The notes under the pieces are model-generated. The model made no database searches. It had not been told where the DNA came from and saw only the letters and a program-made list of their open reading frames with translations. The position numbers were made by a program, and so were the translations under genes. A stretch of 64,000 bases of DNA from Bog-473 sp963807775 (lineage in GTDB: Bacteria > Actinomycetota > Acidimicrobiia > Acidimicrobiales > RAAP-2): positions 558,001 through 622,000 of the forward strand of contig CAWECY010000003.1 of assembly GCA_963807775.1 (NCBI GenBank), in the 5' to 3' direction. Each line of letters opens with the position of its first letter. The first letter of the stretch is position 1. Shown piece after piece: positions 16,116 through 24,891 of this stretch.

Positions 16116-17021
16116 TCAGGCGTTCGGCATCTCGCCCGACGCCGCCGCCTGGCGGAGTTGCTCCAGGCGGTCGATCATGGCCATGCGCTCCTGGCCGATG
16201 TTGGAGTCGAGCCGTGCCGCGATCTGCTCGGGGGTCCAACGGCCCTCGGCCCACATGGCCCGCACCTCGACCGGCTGGTTCCATACGGCGATCTTGTTGC
16301 CGACCACGGTGTAGACCTGCCCGGTCACGTGCTTGGCCTGGTCGCTCAGCAGGTAGACGACCATGGGCGCCACGTCCTCGGGGTCGCCCATCTCCGCCAG
16401 CTCTGTCGGCACGTTGGCCGACATGCGGGTACGGGCCACCGGGGCGATGGCGTTGGCCGTGATCCCGTAGCGGTGCAGGCCGACGGCGGCCGAGCGCACC
16501 AGGGACACGATGCCGCCCTTGGCGGCGGCGTAGTTGGCCTGGGCCACGCTGCCGGCGAAGGCTCCGGAGGTGAATCCGACGAGCGCCCCGCTCTCCTGCT
16601 TGCGCATGACGGCGGCGGCGGCCCGAAAGACGGTGAAGTGCCCCTTCAGGTGGGTGGCGACCACGGCGTCCCACTCGTCCTCGGACATGTTGAAGAGCAT
16701 GCGCTCGCGCAGGATGCCGGCCACCGCCACCACGCCGTCAATGCGGCCGTACGTCTCGACCGCGGTGGTGATGAGGCGCTCGCCGGCGTCCATCTTCGAG
16801 ATGTCGTCGGCCACGGCGAGGGCCTCGCCGCCGGCCTTGACGATCTCGGCCACGACCGCCTCGGCCACCTCGCTGCTCGGGTCCTCGCCCGCCATCGACA
16901 CGCCGTAGTCGGCCACGACGACCTTGGCCCCCTCGGCGGCGGATGCCAGGGCCACCCCCCGCCCGATGCCGCCGCCGCCGCCGGTGACCGCGACGACCTT
17001 GCCCTCGAGGAACCCTGCCAT
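16116..17021 (-). CDS. Short-chain dehydrogenase/reductase, C-terminally extended
   Basis: NAD(P)-dependent oxidoreductase of 301 aa. TGGGGGIGRGVALA is the nucleotide-binding loop, VAVAGIL replaces the usual NNAG, and the active-site Tyr/Lys are in ANYAAAKGG. About 60 extra C-terminal residues (EVRAMWAEGRWTPEQIAARL) follow the usual fold, as in the bile-acid or steroid-related SDRs of actinobacteria. It is divergent from the acyl-CoA synthetase gene, and both are fed by an interval with two palindromes. Start ATG 17021 skips an upstream in-frame extension without family features. Confidence 0.88.
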   Translation of the reverse strand: MAGFLEGKVVAVTGGGGGIGRGVALASAAEGAKVVVADYGVSMAGEDPSSEVAEAVVAEIVKAGGEALAVADDISKMDAGERLITTAVETYGRIDGVVAVAGILRERMLFNMSEDEWDAVVATHLKGHFTVFRAAAAVMRKQESGALVGFTSGAFAGSVAQANYAAAKGGIVSLVRSAAVGLHRYGITANAIAPVARTRMSANVPTELAEMGDPEDVAPMVVYLLSDQAKHVTGQVYTVVGNKIAVWNQPVEVRAMWAEGRWTPEQIAARLDSNIGQERMAMIDRLEQLRQAAASGEMPNA

Positions 17022-17064
17022 CCCGTACGCTCCTGGTCTCTGGGCCCGGCACCCGCCGGACCTG

Positions 17065-17080
17065 TACAACAATTGCTGTA
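17065..17080. promoter_or_regulatory. Palindrome TACAaCAATTGcTGTA, possible operator
   Basis: A 16-base near-perfect palindrome with one mismatched pair, in the divergent interval between the SDR and acyl-CoA synthetase genes. It lies four bases from a second palindrome. Its size and position fit a TetR-type operator, but the regulator is not in the window. Confidence 0.5.
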
Positions 17081-17083
17081 AAG

Positions 17084-17099
17084 CTAGAACACGTTCTAG
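17084..17099. promoter_or_regulatory. KstR-like operator CTAGAACACGTTCTAG
   Basis: Perfect inverted repeat with 7-base arms and a 2-base centre. The core TAGAACnnGTTCTA matches the consensus reported for the TetR-family lipid/cholesterol regulator KstR. For the plus-strand gene it would lie between a TTGCTG -35 and a TAGTCT -10 (18 bases apart), a position expected to repress. The same core occurs at 26126-26141 upstream of the thiolase. Confidence 0.72.
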
Positions 17100-17158
17100 T
17101 CTGCGCAGGCCGGGGGCCGCCATTTGCCTCCGTCCACGATCCTGCAAGGAGACAGCTG

Positions 17159-18712
17159 ATGGGTGACCTCGGCTTCTGGGCCCTGGCCCAGGAAGACCCC
17201 GACTACCTGGCCCTCGTGACGCCGGAGGGCGACGACGTCCGGGCGGGCGAGCTCCTGGGCCACGCCAACCAGCTGGTGCACGCCCTGCGGGCCCAGGGCT
17301 TCGGCGTGGGCGACGTCGTGGCCACCCTGCTGCCCAACGGCCCCGAGATGATCGAGATCTACCTGGCCGCCCTGCAGGCCGGCTGGTACCTGGTGCCCAT
17401 CAACCACCACCTGGTCGCGCCCGAGGTGGCCTACATCCTCAAGGACTCCGGGGCCAAGGCCTTCGTGGCCCACGAGCGCTTCGCCGACGTCGCCGTCGCA
17501 GCCGCCGACGAGGCGGGCCTCAACGCCTCCGGGCGCCTGGCCGTGGGCCCGGTGCCCGGCTTCGGCTCCTACGCCGAGATGCGGGACGCCCAACCCGACA
17601 CGCTGCCCGAGGACCGGACCATCGGCGACGTCATGAACTACACGTCGGGCACGACGGGCAACCCCAAGGGGATCTATCGCAGGCTGCTCGGCGTGACGCC
17701 GGAGCAGGCCGCCCTCGGCCTCTCGGGCCTCCTCTTCCTCTTCAACATCCAGCCCCAGGACGACAACGTCCACATCATCGGCTCGCCGCTGTACCACACG
17801 GCCGTCCTGCGTTTCGGTAGCGCGTCGCTGCACCTCGGCCACACGGTGGTGCTCATGGACAAATGGGTGCCCGAGGAGATGCTGCGCCTGATCGAGGAGC
17901 GCCGGGTGACCACGTCGCACATGGTGCCGACGCAGTTCCACCGGCTGCTCGCCCTGCCCGACGACGTGCGGGCCAAGTACGACGTGACCTCGCTGCGGCA
18001 CATGATCCACGCGGCGGCGCCCTGCCCCGTCGACGTCAAGCACAAGATGATCTCGTGGTGGGGCAACGCCATTGACGAGTACTACGCGGCGAGTGAGGGT
18101 GGCGGCACGCTGGTGACGGCGGAGGAGTGGCTGCAGAAGCCGGGCACGGTGGGCAAGCCCTGGCCGATCAGCGAGATTGCCATCTTCGACGACGACGAGA
18201 ACCGGATCACCGAGCCCAACGTCATCGGCACGGTCTACATGGCCATGCAGTCGGCCGACTTCGAGTACCACGGGGACAAGGAGAAGACACAGAAGAACCG
18301 CATCGGCGCCTTCTTCACCGTGGGCGACGTCGGCCTGCTGGACGAGGACGGCTACCTCTTCCTGCGCGACCGCAAGATCGACATGATCATCTCCGGCGGT
18401 GCCAACATCTACCCGGCCGAGATCGAGAACGTCCTGCTGTCGCACCCCAAGGTGGGCGACGCCGCCGTCTTCGGCATCCCCCACGAGGACTGGGGCGAAG
18501 AGGTCAAGGCGGTCATCGAGCCGGCCGAGGGCGTCGAGGCCAGCGACGAGCTGGCGGCGGAGATCCTGGCCTTTTGCGGCGACAAGCTGGCCAAGTTCAA
18601 GACGCCCAAGTCGATCGACTTCACCAACGAGATGCCGCGTGACCCCAACGGGAAGCTCTACAAGCGCAAGCTGCGCGACCCGTACTGGGAAGGGAGGGAG
18701 CGGGCGGTCTGA
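17159..18712 (+). CDS. Acyl-CoA synthetase (FadD-like, AMP-forming)
   Basis: ANL-superfamily ligase of 517 aa activating a carboxylic acid as acyl-AMP and then acyl-CoA. The phosphate loop is NYTSGTTGNPKG. YYAASEGGG follows, then GDVGLLDEDGYLFLRDRKID (hinge Asp) and the C-terminal Lys motif PRDPNGKLYKRKL. AAGGAGACAGCTG precedes the ATG. The neighbouring KstR-like operator, and the divergent SDR carrying the same site, suggest a role in lipid or steroid side-chain breakdown. Substrate unknown. Confidence 0.9.
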   Translation: MGDLGFWALAQEDPDYLALVTPEGDDVRAGELLGHANQLVHALRAQGFGVGDVVATLLPNGPEMIEIYLAALQAGWYLVPINHHLVAPEVAYILKDSGAKAFVAHERFADVAVAAADEAGLNASGRLAVGPVPGFGSYAEMRDAQPDTLPEDRTIGDVMNYTSGTTGNPKGIYRRLLGVTPEQAALGLSGLLFLFNIQPQDDNVHIIGSPLYHTAVLRFGSASLHLGHTVVLMDKWVPEEMLRLIEERRVTTSHMVPTQFHRLLALPDDVRAKYDVTSLRHMIHAAAPCPVDVKHKMISWWGNAIDEYYAASEGGGTLVTAEEWLQKPGTVGKPWPISEIAIFDDDENRITEPNVIGTVYMAMQSADFEYHGDKEKTQKNRIGAFFTVGDVGLLDEDGYLFLRDRKIDMIISGGANIYPAEIENVLLSHPKVGDAAVFGIPHEDWGEEVKAVIEPAEGVEASDELAAEILAFCGDKLAKFKTPKSIDFTNEMPRDPNGKLYKRKLRDPYWEGRERAV

Positions 18713-18819
18713 GCCCGCTCAACCACACGGGTCGCCCGAGCGAGCCCCGGACCACGTCACCCGATCGGATCGCAACGGATCCCACTCGTCGAGGCCCGGG
18801 CTGGCCATGATGGGGTGCC

Positions 18820-19593
18820 ATGGACAGCCAGGCCCCAGCCGAGGCTTTGGCCGAGCCCGTAGGCGCGTCACGCCTTCAGGTGCTCGGGGCCATCGTGCGG
18901 GCGCCGGACTCGTACGGGCTCCTCTTCATCTTCCTCATCGTCTACTACGTCCTGCTCACCATCGACTGGAACGGCCGGTTGTCGCTCTTGGTCCGCGTGG
19001 CTTGGCTCTGCCTGACGACCCTGCTGGCCTTCTACACGTCGCGCGTGCCGCGGCGGATCATGGTGGCCGTGGTCGCCGCCAGCGGGTTCACCTTCGTCGC
19101 CTCCGTCGTGGTGATCCTGCAGGGCAACGCGCAGGCGGACGGTGGCATCGTCCTGCTGGCCTCGGTCCTGGTGCTCAGCACGCCGTTTGCCATCGGCTGG
19201 CGGACCCTCAAGCACAGCAGGGTGACCGGCGAGACGATCATGGGGGCGCTGTGCGTCTACATCCTGATCGGCCTCATCTTCGCCACGCTCGACTACGGGT
19301 TCCAGCTGGCGGCCAACCGGCCTTACTTCGCGCAGCCGGGGCCGCACGGGCCGTCCGACTTCGTCTACTTCAGCTACATCACCATGGCCACCGTCGGCTA
19401 CGGCGACCTCACGCCGGCGCCGGGCCTGCCCCGGACGACGGCGGCGCTCGAGGCGTTGATGGGGCAGATCTTCCTCGTCGTCTTGGTGGCCAGGCTGGTG
19501 GCCATGTACACCCCGTCGGTCATGCGACGAAGCGAGATCAGGGAGGAATTGAGGCGGGACACCACCGAGTCCGGCGGTCAGCCCACGGGCTGA
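18820..19593 (+). CDS. Two-pore-domain-type potassium channel family protein
   Basis: Membrane protein of 257 aa with several hydrophobic helices (for example LLFIFLIVYYVLLTI, IMVAVVAASGFTFVASVVVI and ALCVYILIGLIFATL). The pore signature TMATVGYGDLTP is followed by a final helix (GQIFLVVLVARLVAMY). The TVGYGD filter indicates K+ selectivity. No RCK/TrkA nucleotide-binding domain follows. ATG 18820 is 107 bases downstream of the synthetase and may have its own promoter. Confidence 0.85.
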   Translation: MDSQAPAEALAEPVGASRLQVLGAIVRAPDSYGLLFIFLIVYYVLLTIDWNGRLSLLVRVAWLCLTTLLAFYTSRVPRRIMVAVVAASGFTFVASVVVILQGNAQADGGIVLLASVLVLSTPFAIGWRTLKHSRVTGETIMGALCVYILIGLIFATLDYGFQLAANRPYFAQPGPHGPSDFVYFSYITMATVGYGDLTPAPGLPRTTAALEALMGQIFLVVLVARLVAMYTPSVMRRSEIREELRRDTTESGGQPTG

Positions 19594-19613
19594 GCGCTTG
19601 CCATGCTGGGAGG

Positions 19614-20135
19614 GTGACCGAACAGGTGCCCACCCGGCTGCAGCTGGACGGATCGGGCGAGGTCTGCGGCCAGGTCCTGGCCACGCTGCCCACCTGGTTC
19701 GGGATCCCCGAGTCCGTGCAGGACTACATCCGCACGGCAGACGGGCACCCCACGATCGTGGCGTCCGTGGACGGTCGCGACGTCGGGTTGCTGACCCTGG
19801 TCGTGCACAACGAGTACTCGGCCGAGATCTACGTCATGGGTGTCCGCCCCGAGCACCATCGCCGCGGCATCGGCCGGACCATGCTGCAGGCGGCCGAGCG
19901 CTGGCTGGCCGAGCAGGGGGTCGAGTTCTTGCAGGTCAAGACGCTCAGCACCCGGAGCGACGACGCCGGCTACGCCAAGACGCGGGCGTTCTACGCGGCG
20001 AGCGGCTTCCGGCCGCTCCAGGAGTTTCCCGACCTGTGGAACCCCGAAAACCCGGCACTGCAGATGATCAAGTGCGTGCCTGGGACAGCCCGGCCGCCTT
20101 CGCCCGGGCCCCGAGCGGGCGCCAACGAGCGGTGA
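19614..20135 (+). CDS. GNAT-family N-acetyltransferase
   Basis: A 173 aa acetyltransferase. The acetyl-CoA-binding motif A is visible as IYVMGVRPEHHRRGIGRTML, followed by the beta5-helix segment KTRAFYAASGFRPL. The GTG start at 19614 follows GGGAGG, a good ribosome-binding site. Its stop overlaps the GTG of the next gene (GTGA), so the two are probably co-translated. Substrate unknown. Confidence 0.85.
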   Translation: MTEQVPTRLQLDGSGEVCGQVLATLPTWFGIPESVQDYIRTADGHPTIVASVDGRDVGLLTLVVHNEYSAEIYVMGVRPEHHRRGIGRTMLQAAERWLAEQGVEFLQVKTLSTRSDDAGYAKTRAFYAASGFRPLQEFPDLWNPENPALQMIKCVPGTARPPSPGPRAGANER

Positions 20136-20926
20136 CCGCCCCTCCGAGCGCCGCGTCCCCCGACGACCTGCTCGAACGGGCCACGGACATCCCGTTCCGA
20201 GGCTGGGACTTCTCCCTGCTCGGCGACCGCCTGACGCTCGAGCCTCCCCCGTGGAACCTGGAGGGCATGGTCGCCGAGCTGGTCGGCCCGGGCACGACGA
20301 TGACGATGCTCGACATGGGCACCGGCGGCGGCGAGTGGCTCAGCGGGTTGGCGAGGAGCTCGCGTGTCGTCGCCACCGAGGGCTGGGCCCCCAACGTCCC
20401 GGTGGCCGCGGCGCGCCTGCGGCCGCTCGGCATCGCCGTGGTCCAAGACGAGGGCGCGATCGACAACGTCGACCAGGAACGGCAGGATCGCCAGCATCGG
20501 CGCGGCCGCCTGGCCTTTCGGGCCGGAGCGTTCGATCTCGTCGTCAATCGTCACGAGGCCTTCGTCGCCGACGAGGTGGGTCGGGTCCTGCGAGCCGGGG
20601 GCGTGTTCCTGACCCAGCAGACGACTTCGGGCTCGGCGGAGTTCCACCGCTTGCTCGGTCTCGACCCACCGGCCGTCGAGGAACTCACCCTGGCGCTCGT
20701 CGTCGAGCAGCTGACGCGAGCCGGGTTCGCGATCGAGAGCACCGGCGAGGGCGTGGCGACGACGACCTTCGGCGACATCGGTGCGCTGGCCTGGTACCTC
20801 TCGAACGTCCCGTGGGCCGTGCCCGGGTTCGGCATCCCGCGATGTCGCGATGCCCTGCTTCGGCTCCACGGCCATCCGATCCGCGTCCCGTCGACGCGCT
20901 TCTGGGTGCAGGCCGCCCGGCGCTGA
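20132..20926 (+). CDS. SAM-dependent methyltransferase-like protein
   Basis: About 264 aa. LDMGTGGGEWLSGLA is the SAM loop, FDLVVNRHEAFVADEVGRVL the substrate-facing strand and RAGGVFLTQQT the following strand. The start LLERATDIPFRGWDFSLLGDR is a pattern common in small actinobacterial methyltransferases often annotated as rRNA-methyltransferase-like. Coupled to the preceding acetyltransferase by a 4-base overlap. Substrate unknown. Confidence 0.78.
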   Translation: MTAPPSAASPDDLLERATDIPFRGWDFSLLGDRLTLEPPPWNLEGMVAELVGPGTTMTMLDMGTGGGEWLSGLARSSRVVATEGWAPNVPVAAARLRPLGIAVVQDEGAIDNVDQERQDRQHRRGRLAFRAGAFDLVVNRHEAFVADEVGRVLRAGGVFLTQQTTSGSAEFHRLLGLDPPAVEELTLALVVEQLTRAGFAIESTGEGVATTTFGDIGALAWYLSNVPWAVPGFGIPRCRDALLRLHGHPIRVPSTRFWVQAARR

Positions 20927-21005
20927 CCGACGACGTGCGCGGTCGCGCGTCGGCGCCCCGAAAACAGCTCCGGAACGCCGACGCGACCCTTGCGAGTGGC
21001 GCGGC

Positions 21006-22166
21006 TCAGAAGGCGACGATCCCCTCGCCTCCCTGGGCCCCCGATACCGTCACCGACCCGATCGGGGTGAGGCTGCCGTCACCGTTGACCCCGTACTCGT
21101 CCACGATGCCGTTCCCTCCCGTCTGGACGTAGAGGAACCGCCCGTCCGGCGTGGCCGACGCGTCGACCGTCCCGGGGTCGGTGCCCGTCTTCCCGAGCAA
21201 CGTCAACGTTCCGCTGGGCGAACTCTCGAACCCGCTCTCGCTGGCGCTCGCCGCGTTGGACGCATAGAGGTACGGGCCGGCCGGGGCCACCCAGCAGGTG
21301 GCGGCGGCACCGGTGCCCACCGAGTCCACGAGCGCCGCTGTCCCGGCGGAGCCGAGGTCGAACGTGGACAGACCGTCGGTGCCCGCGTTGGCGATGACGA
21401 GGTGGCCCGCCTGGTCGAAGGTGATCGCGAACGGCACCGTGCCCGGCTCGGGGTTGACCACGGGGGACGACGACGGCAACCCGAATGGCCCCACACGGAA
21501 CACGTCGATGTCGTCCCCGTTGGCCTTGGTGGTCACGATGAGCTGCGTGCCCGCAGGCGAGAACGCGACCTGACCCGGGGTGTTCACGTATTGGGTGGTG
21601 TCCGTCGGGATGGTCAAACCGAGGTTCCGGTTGGACCACGGCAGAGGGAACAGGTGACCGAAGGCCGAGACGTAGCCCTGAATGCTGCCCCCACCCAGTG
21701 CGTTCAGGACGTACACCAGGTCGCCGCGCACGGCCACGCTGACCGGGAACCTGCCGCCCGAGTTGACCACCTGCTGGAGGTCCAGCGTGTCGCCACGCAC
21801 CGCGAACACCGACACCGTGTCGCTGCCCGCGTTCACGGCGTACAGGAGGCCCTGGCCGGCGTTGTAGGCCAACGAGCCCTGCGAGGCGAGATGGTCGACG
21901 GCCGAGCCGTTCAACACGCCGCCCAGGCCCCAGGTGTCGTAGGTGCCGGCCGGGGTCGCGCCGAGCGTGCCGTCGGCGCCCCGGAAGTACGCCACCACCT
22001 GGTTGCCGTCGGGGTTGTCGGTCTGCACGAAGACCACGTTGCGGGCGCCGAGTGCACCGCCCCAACCCCCGGGAGGGGCGGGAGCGGCGCCGGCCGTTGG
22101 TGCCGCCCACAGCGACAGGCTGATGGCGGTGCCGAGCGCCACGAGCAGAGGGGCGATGCGTTTCAT
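21006..22166 (-). CDS. Secreted lactonase-type beta-propeller protein
   Basis: About 386 aa. ATG 22166 follows GGGAGGAACCA. A signal peptide (MKRIAPLLVALGTAISLSLW, cleaved near PTAGAA) precedes repeated propeller blades such as LLYAVNAGSDTVSVFAV, YVLNALGGGSIQGYV, GHLVIANAGTDGLSTF, PYLYASNAASAS and RFLYVQTGGNGIVDEY. The blade pattern is that of the 6-phosphogluconolactonase/YncE-type seven-bladed propellers. Whether it is an enzyme or a binding protein cannot be told. It is divergent from the ECF sigma gene, which suggests but does not prove regulation by it. Confidence 0.8.
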   Translation of the reverse strand: MKRIAPLLVALGTAISLSLWAAPTAGAAPAPPGGWGGALGARNVVFVQTDNPDGNQVVAYFRGADGTLGATPAGTYDTWGLGGVLNGSAVDHLASQGSLAYNAGQGLLYAVNAGSDTVSVFAVRGDTLDLQQVVNSGGRFPVSVAVRGDLVYVLNALGGGSIQGYVSAFGHLFPLPWSNRNLGLTIPTDTTQYVNTPGQVAFSPAGTQLIVTTKANGDDIDVFRVGPFGLPSSSPVVNPEPGTVPFAITFDQAGHLVIANAGTDGLSTFDLGSAGTAALVDSVGTGAAATCWVAPAGPYLYASNAASASESGFESSPSGTLTLLGKTGTDPGTVDASATPDGRFLYVQTGGNGIVDEYGVNGDGSLTPIGSVTVSGAQGGEGIVAF

Positions 22167-22348
22167 TGGTTCCTCCCGGATTGCTTGATCGATGGGTGCT
22201 TCCAAGAGCACAGTCAACGAATAGGCCAGCACGCGTTACACCGCACGTTCGGAAGACGTCGCGTAACGGATCGCGCCCGGACGGGACGGTTCGGCATGCA
22301 CATGTGCCGCGCCCCCGCAGCGCGAACGGTCGTCCTACGATCTGAGAG

Positions 22349-22936
22349 GTGGAGACCGACGTGGAACTGTTGACCCGGCTCCGCGCCGGTGACGAGGACG
22401 CGTTCGTGGCGCTCGTGGCGCTCCACCAGGAGCCCATGCTCCGTCTGGCCCGCTCCATGGTTCCGAGCCGCGCCGTGGCCGAGGAGGCGGTCCAGGACAC
22501 CTGGATGGGCGTCGTACGCGGTATCGACCGGTTCGAGGGTCGTTCCACGCTCAAGACGTGGCTCTTCAGCATTCTGGTCAATCGCGCCCGCACGGCCGGC
22601 GTCGTGGAGCATCGGCAGGCCCCGGCCGACCCGGGGCGCTCCGTCGACCCCTCGCGCTTCGACGGCAATGGTGCTTGGGCCGAGCCCGTCGAGCGCTGGA
22701 CCGAAGACACGGACGCCCGCATCGACGCCGCGGCATGGACGCCGCTCCTGAAGTCCGCCCTCGACGAGCTCCCGCCCCGCCAGAGACAGGTCGTGCTGCT
22801 CCGCGACGTCGAAGGGCTCACCGGCACCGAGGTGTGTGACATCCTGGGCGTCAGCCCGGGCAACCAGCGGCTGCTGCTCCACCGGGGCCGGAACCAATTG
22901 CGCGACATCGTCGACGCAGCGATGAGGAAGGGCTGA
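22349..22936 (+). CDS. ECF-type RNA polymerase sigma factor
   Basis: Alternative sigma factor of about 195 aa. Region 2 is VALHQEPMLRLARSMVPSRA...VQDTWMGVVRGIDRFEG with the typical LKTWLFSILVNRAR. Region 4 is LDELPPRQRQVVLLRDVEGL...VSPGNQRLLLHRGRNQL, a helix-turn-helix. A variable, acidic linker separates the two. The GTG at 22349 is next to GAGAGGTGGA. It is followed after four bases by a zinc-finger anti-sigma gene, the standard arrangement for membrane- or redox-responsive ECF control. Confidence 0.9.
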   Translation: METDVELLTRLRAGDEDAFVALVALHQEPMLRLARSMVPSRAVAEEAVQDTWMGVVRGIDRFEGRSTLKTWLFSILVNRARTAGVVEHRQAPADPGRSVDPSRFDGNGAWAEPVERWTEDTDARIDAAAWTPLLKSALDELPPRQRQVVLLRDVEGLTGTEVCDILGVSPGNQRLLLHRGRNQLRDIVDAAMRKG

Positions 22937-22939
22937 CCG

Positions 22940-23197
22940 GTGTTGTCGCTACGACGCAGAGATCTCGTGTGCCAGCAGGCGGTCGAGCTGGTGACGGACT
23001 ATCTGGACGGCGCCCTGTCACGACGCGAGCGGCGCCGCTTCGAGTCGCACCTGCGCGCCTGCCCGAATTGCAGTGCCTATCTCGAGCAGATCAAGGCGAC
23101 CATCGCACTGTCCGGCTCGATCGAGCCGGACAACCTCACGCCCGAAGCCCAGGACGATCTGAAGGAGCTCTATCGCCGCTGGCGCACGGAGGGCTGA
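22940..23197 (+). CDS. Zinc-finger anti-sigma factor (zf-HC2)
   Basis: An 85 aa soluble protein with CQQAVELVTDYLDGAL and the ZAS motif H-L-R-A-C-P-N-C (His-x3-Cys-x2-Cys), which holds zinc and binds the partner sigma factor. It lacks a C-terminal membrane helix, so it probably acts in the cytosol. The GTG start lies just after the sigma stop. A redox or metal signal releasing the sigma factor is the usual mechanism in this family; here it is inferred. Confidence 0.87.
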   Translation: MLSLRRRDLVCQQAVELVTDYLDGALSRRERRRFESHLRACPNCSAYLEQIKATIALSGSIEPDNLTPEAQDDLKELYRRWRTEG

Positions 23198-23227
23198 CCG
23201 CCGGCACCCGCCAGCCGCCGGCCACCC

Positions 23228-24016
23228 CTACCGGCCCAGCTCCTCGGCCCGCTTCTCGATCCGGCGCTGCCAATCCGGGTCCACCAGCGGGCCCTCACCG
23301 CCGTGGACGTTGCCGGTGACGATGTCGAGCATCCGGGTCGGCTCCACGTGGATGAAGATGCCTTCGGCCTCGGCGGTCAGCTCGCCCTGGTGGTAGATGC
23401 CGCCCCAGGAGAAGACCTTGCGCCCGTCGCGTCCGGTGTTGCGCGCCGCCAGCTCCAGCGGCGCCAGCAGCGGCGTCGGCTTGCGGTAGCGGATCGTGAG
23501 GGTCCCGGTCATGGCGCCCTGCCCGGTCACGATGTTCGACATGCCCAGCAGCTCGTCGAAGAGCTCGGCGATCACGCCGCCGTGCACACAGGTCGGCGGG
23601 CCCTCGTACTGGTAGCCGAAGGTCACCCGACCCCGCAGCTCGGCCTCGCCGTCCTCCCCCCGCACGGCCCACACCTCGACGGGCGGCGCCACCGGGTTGG
23701 CGTAGCCCACCATGGGGCTGGTCGGGAAGTAGTCCTGGGGGTGCGCGCCGGGGAACCCGGCCGGACCGGGCTCGTTGCGGCGACGCTTCGACACCGTGGC
23801 CGCCGCCTCGATCCGGTCGGCCAGCGCGGTCAGCTCAGACGCCACGTCGACCAGCTCGTCGCCCTCGAGCGGCTGGCCGACAACGACGGAGCTGATGCGC
23901 CGCATGGCGGCGGCCAGCCGGTTGGCCGGCTCGTCGCCGCTCGACGCGGCCCGGCCGTCGATTCCGGGGAACCCCTGACCGGGCCCCGGCTCGAGCCGGT
24001 CGCCGTCGCCGCTCAC
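23228..24016 (-). CDS. PaaI-like hot-dog thioesterase
   Basis: A 262 aa protein whose C-terminal half is a hot-dog domain: CVHGGVIAELFDELLG holds the catalytic Asp/Glu helix and TGTLTIRYRKPTPLLAPLEL the following strands. About 90 N-terminal residues with Arg/Ala-rich helices precede it. It overlaps the crotonase gene by four bases and probably hydrolyses an acyl-CoA in the same pathway. Confidence 0.83.
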   Translation of the reverse strand: MSGDGDRLEPGPGQGFPGIDGRAASSGDEPANRLAAAMRRISSVVVGQPLEGDELVDVASELTALADRIEAAATVSKRRRNEPGPAGFPGAHPQDYFPTSPMVGYANPVAPPVEVWAVRGEDGEAELRGRVTFGYQYEGPPTCVHGGVIAELFDELLGMSNIVTGQGAMTGTLTIRYRKPTPLLAPLELAARNTGRDGRKVFSWGGIYHQGELTAEAEGIFIHVEPTRMLDIVTGNVHGGEGPLVDPDWQRRIEKRAEELGR

Positions 24017-24819
24017 GTGCGCGTGTAGTTGGGCGGCCGCTTCTCGGCGAACGCCTTCTGCCCCTCGGCGGCGTCGTTGCTCGAGAACACGGGCCAGCCG
24101 ATCTCGAGCTCGCGAGCCAGGCCGTCCACCTCGGACATGCCCTCCGTCTCGCGCACGCTCCGTTTAATGGCCTCCACCGCCAACGGCCCGTTCGCCCCGA
24201 TGACGGCGGCGATCTCGAGCGCCTTCTCCAGGGCTTGTCCGTCGGGGACGACGTGGCCGATGAGCCCGATGCGCAGCGCCTCGTCGGCCGGCACCTCGCG
24301 CGCCGTGAGCAGCAGATCCATGGCCACGGTGTAGGGGATCTGGCGCCGCAGCCGGACCGTCGACCCACCGAGCGGGAACAACCCACGCTTGGCCTCGAAC
24401 ACCCCGAAGACGGCACCGGCGCCCGCCACGCGGATGTCGGTGGCCTGCAGGATCTCGGTGCCGCCGGCCACGGCCCAGCCCTCCACGGCGGCGATCAACG
24501 GCTTGCGCACGTCGTAGTGGCGCAGCAGCGCCTTCCAGTGCAGGTCCGGGTCCTCGGCCATCCGGTGCTGGTACTTCTCGGCGTCGCTGCCCCCCATGGC
24601 CTTGAGGTCCATGCCGGCGCAGAACGTCCCGCCGGCACCGGTGAGAATGGCGCAGCGGATGTCGTCGTTGGCGTCGATCTCCTCCCAGGCGTCCTTCATG
24701 CCGACCAGCATGGGCAGGCTCAACGCGTTCTTGGCCTCGGGCCGGTTCATGGTGACGATGGCCGTGGCGCCGTCGCGCTCGTACGTCAGGTGCTCGGTCG
24801 ATGGCGATGCGGATGACAC
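24013..24819 (-). CDS. Enoyl-CoA hydratase/isomerase (crotonase family)
   Basis: A 268 aa crotonase. The signatures are VTMNRPEAKNALSLPM, the oxyanion-hole segment TGAGGTFCAGMDLKAMGG and KPLIAAVEGWAVAGGTEIL, the second oxyanion hole. The acidic residues used for hydration are not both obvious (VFEAKRGLFPLGG), so isomerase or hydrolase activity is possible. Forms an apparent operon with the downstream thioesterase and follows the thiolase gene by 72 bases. Confidence 0.88.
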   Translation of the reverse strand: MSSASPSTEHLTYERDGATAIVTMNRPEAKNALSLPMLVGMKDAWEEIDANDDIRCAILTGAGGTFCAGMDLKAMGGSDAEKYQHRMAEDPDLHWKALLRHYDVRKPLIAAVEGWAVAGGTEILQATDIRVAGAGAVFGVFEAKRGLFPLGGSTVRLRRQIPYTVAMDLLLTAREVPADEALRIGLIGHVVPDGQALEKALEIAAVIGANGPLAVEAIKRSVRETEGMSEVDGLARELEIGWPVFSSNDAAEGQKAFAEKRPPNYTRT

Positions 24820-24842
24820 GGTCCCCTCCAGAGGTAGGCGCC

Positions 24843-24870
24843 GAAATGAAATACGAAACGAAACGAAATG
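24843..24870. repeat. GAAAY/GAAAC short tandem repeat
   Basis: GAAATGAAATACGAAACGAA continues for two further near-identical pentamers between the thiolase stop and the crotonase start. It is unusually A-rich for this genome. On the minus strand it is a TTTCG repeat directly upstream of the crotonase start and might form part of its promoter or 5' leader. No function is shown. Confidence 0.5.
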
Positions 24871-24891
24871 GGTAGGTGGAGCGGTAGGTCC

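Noticed and set aside
22349..22908. Minus-strand frames antisense to the ECF sigma factor
   Set aside because: The plus strand encodes an unmistakable sigma region 2 and region 4.
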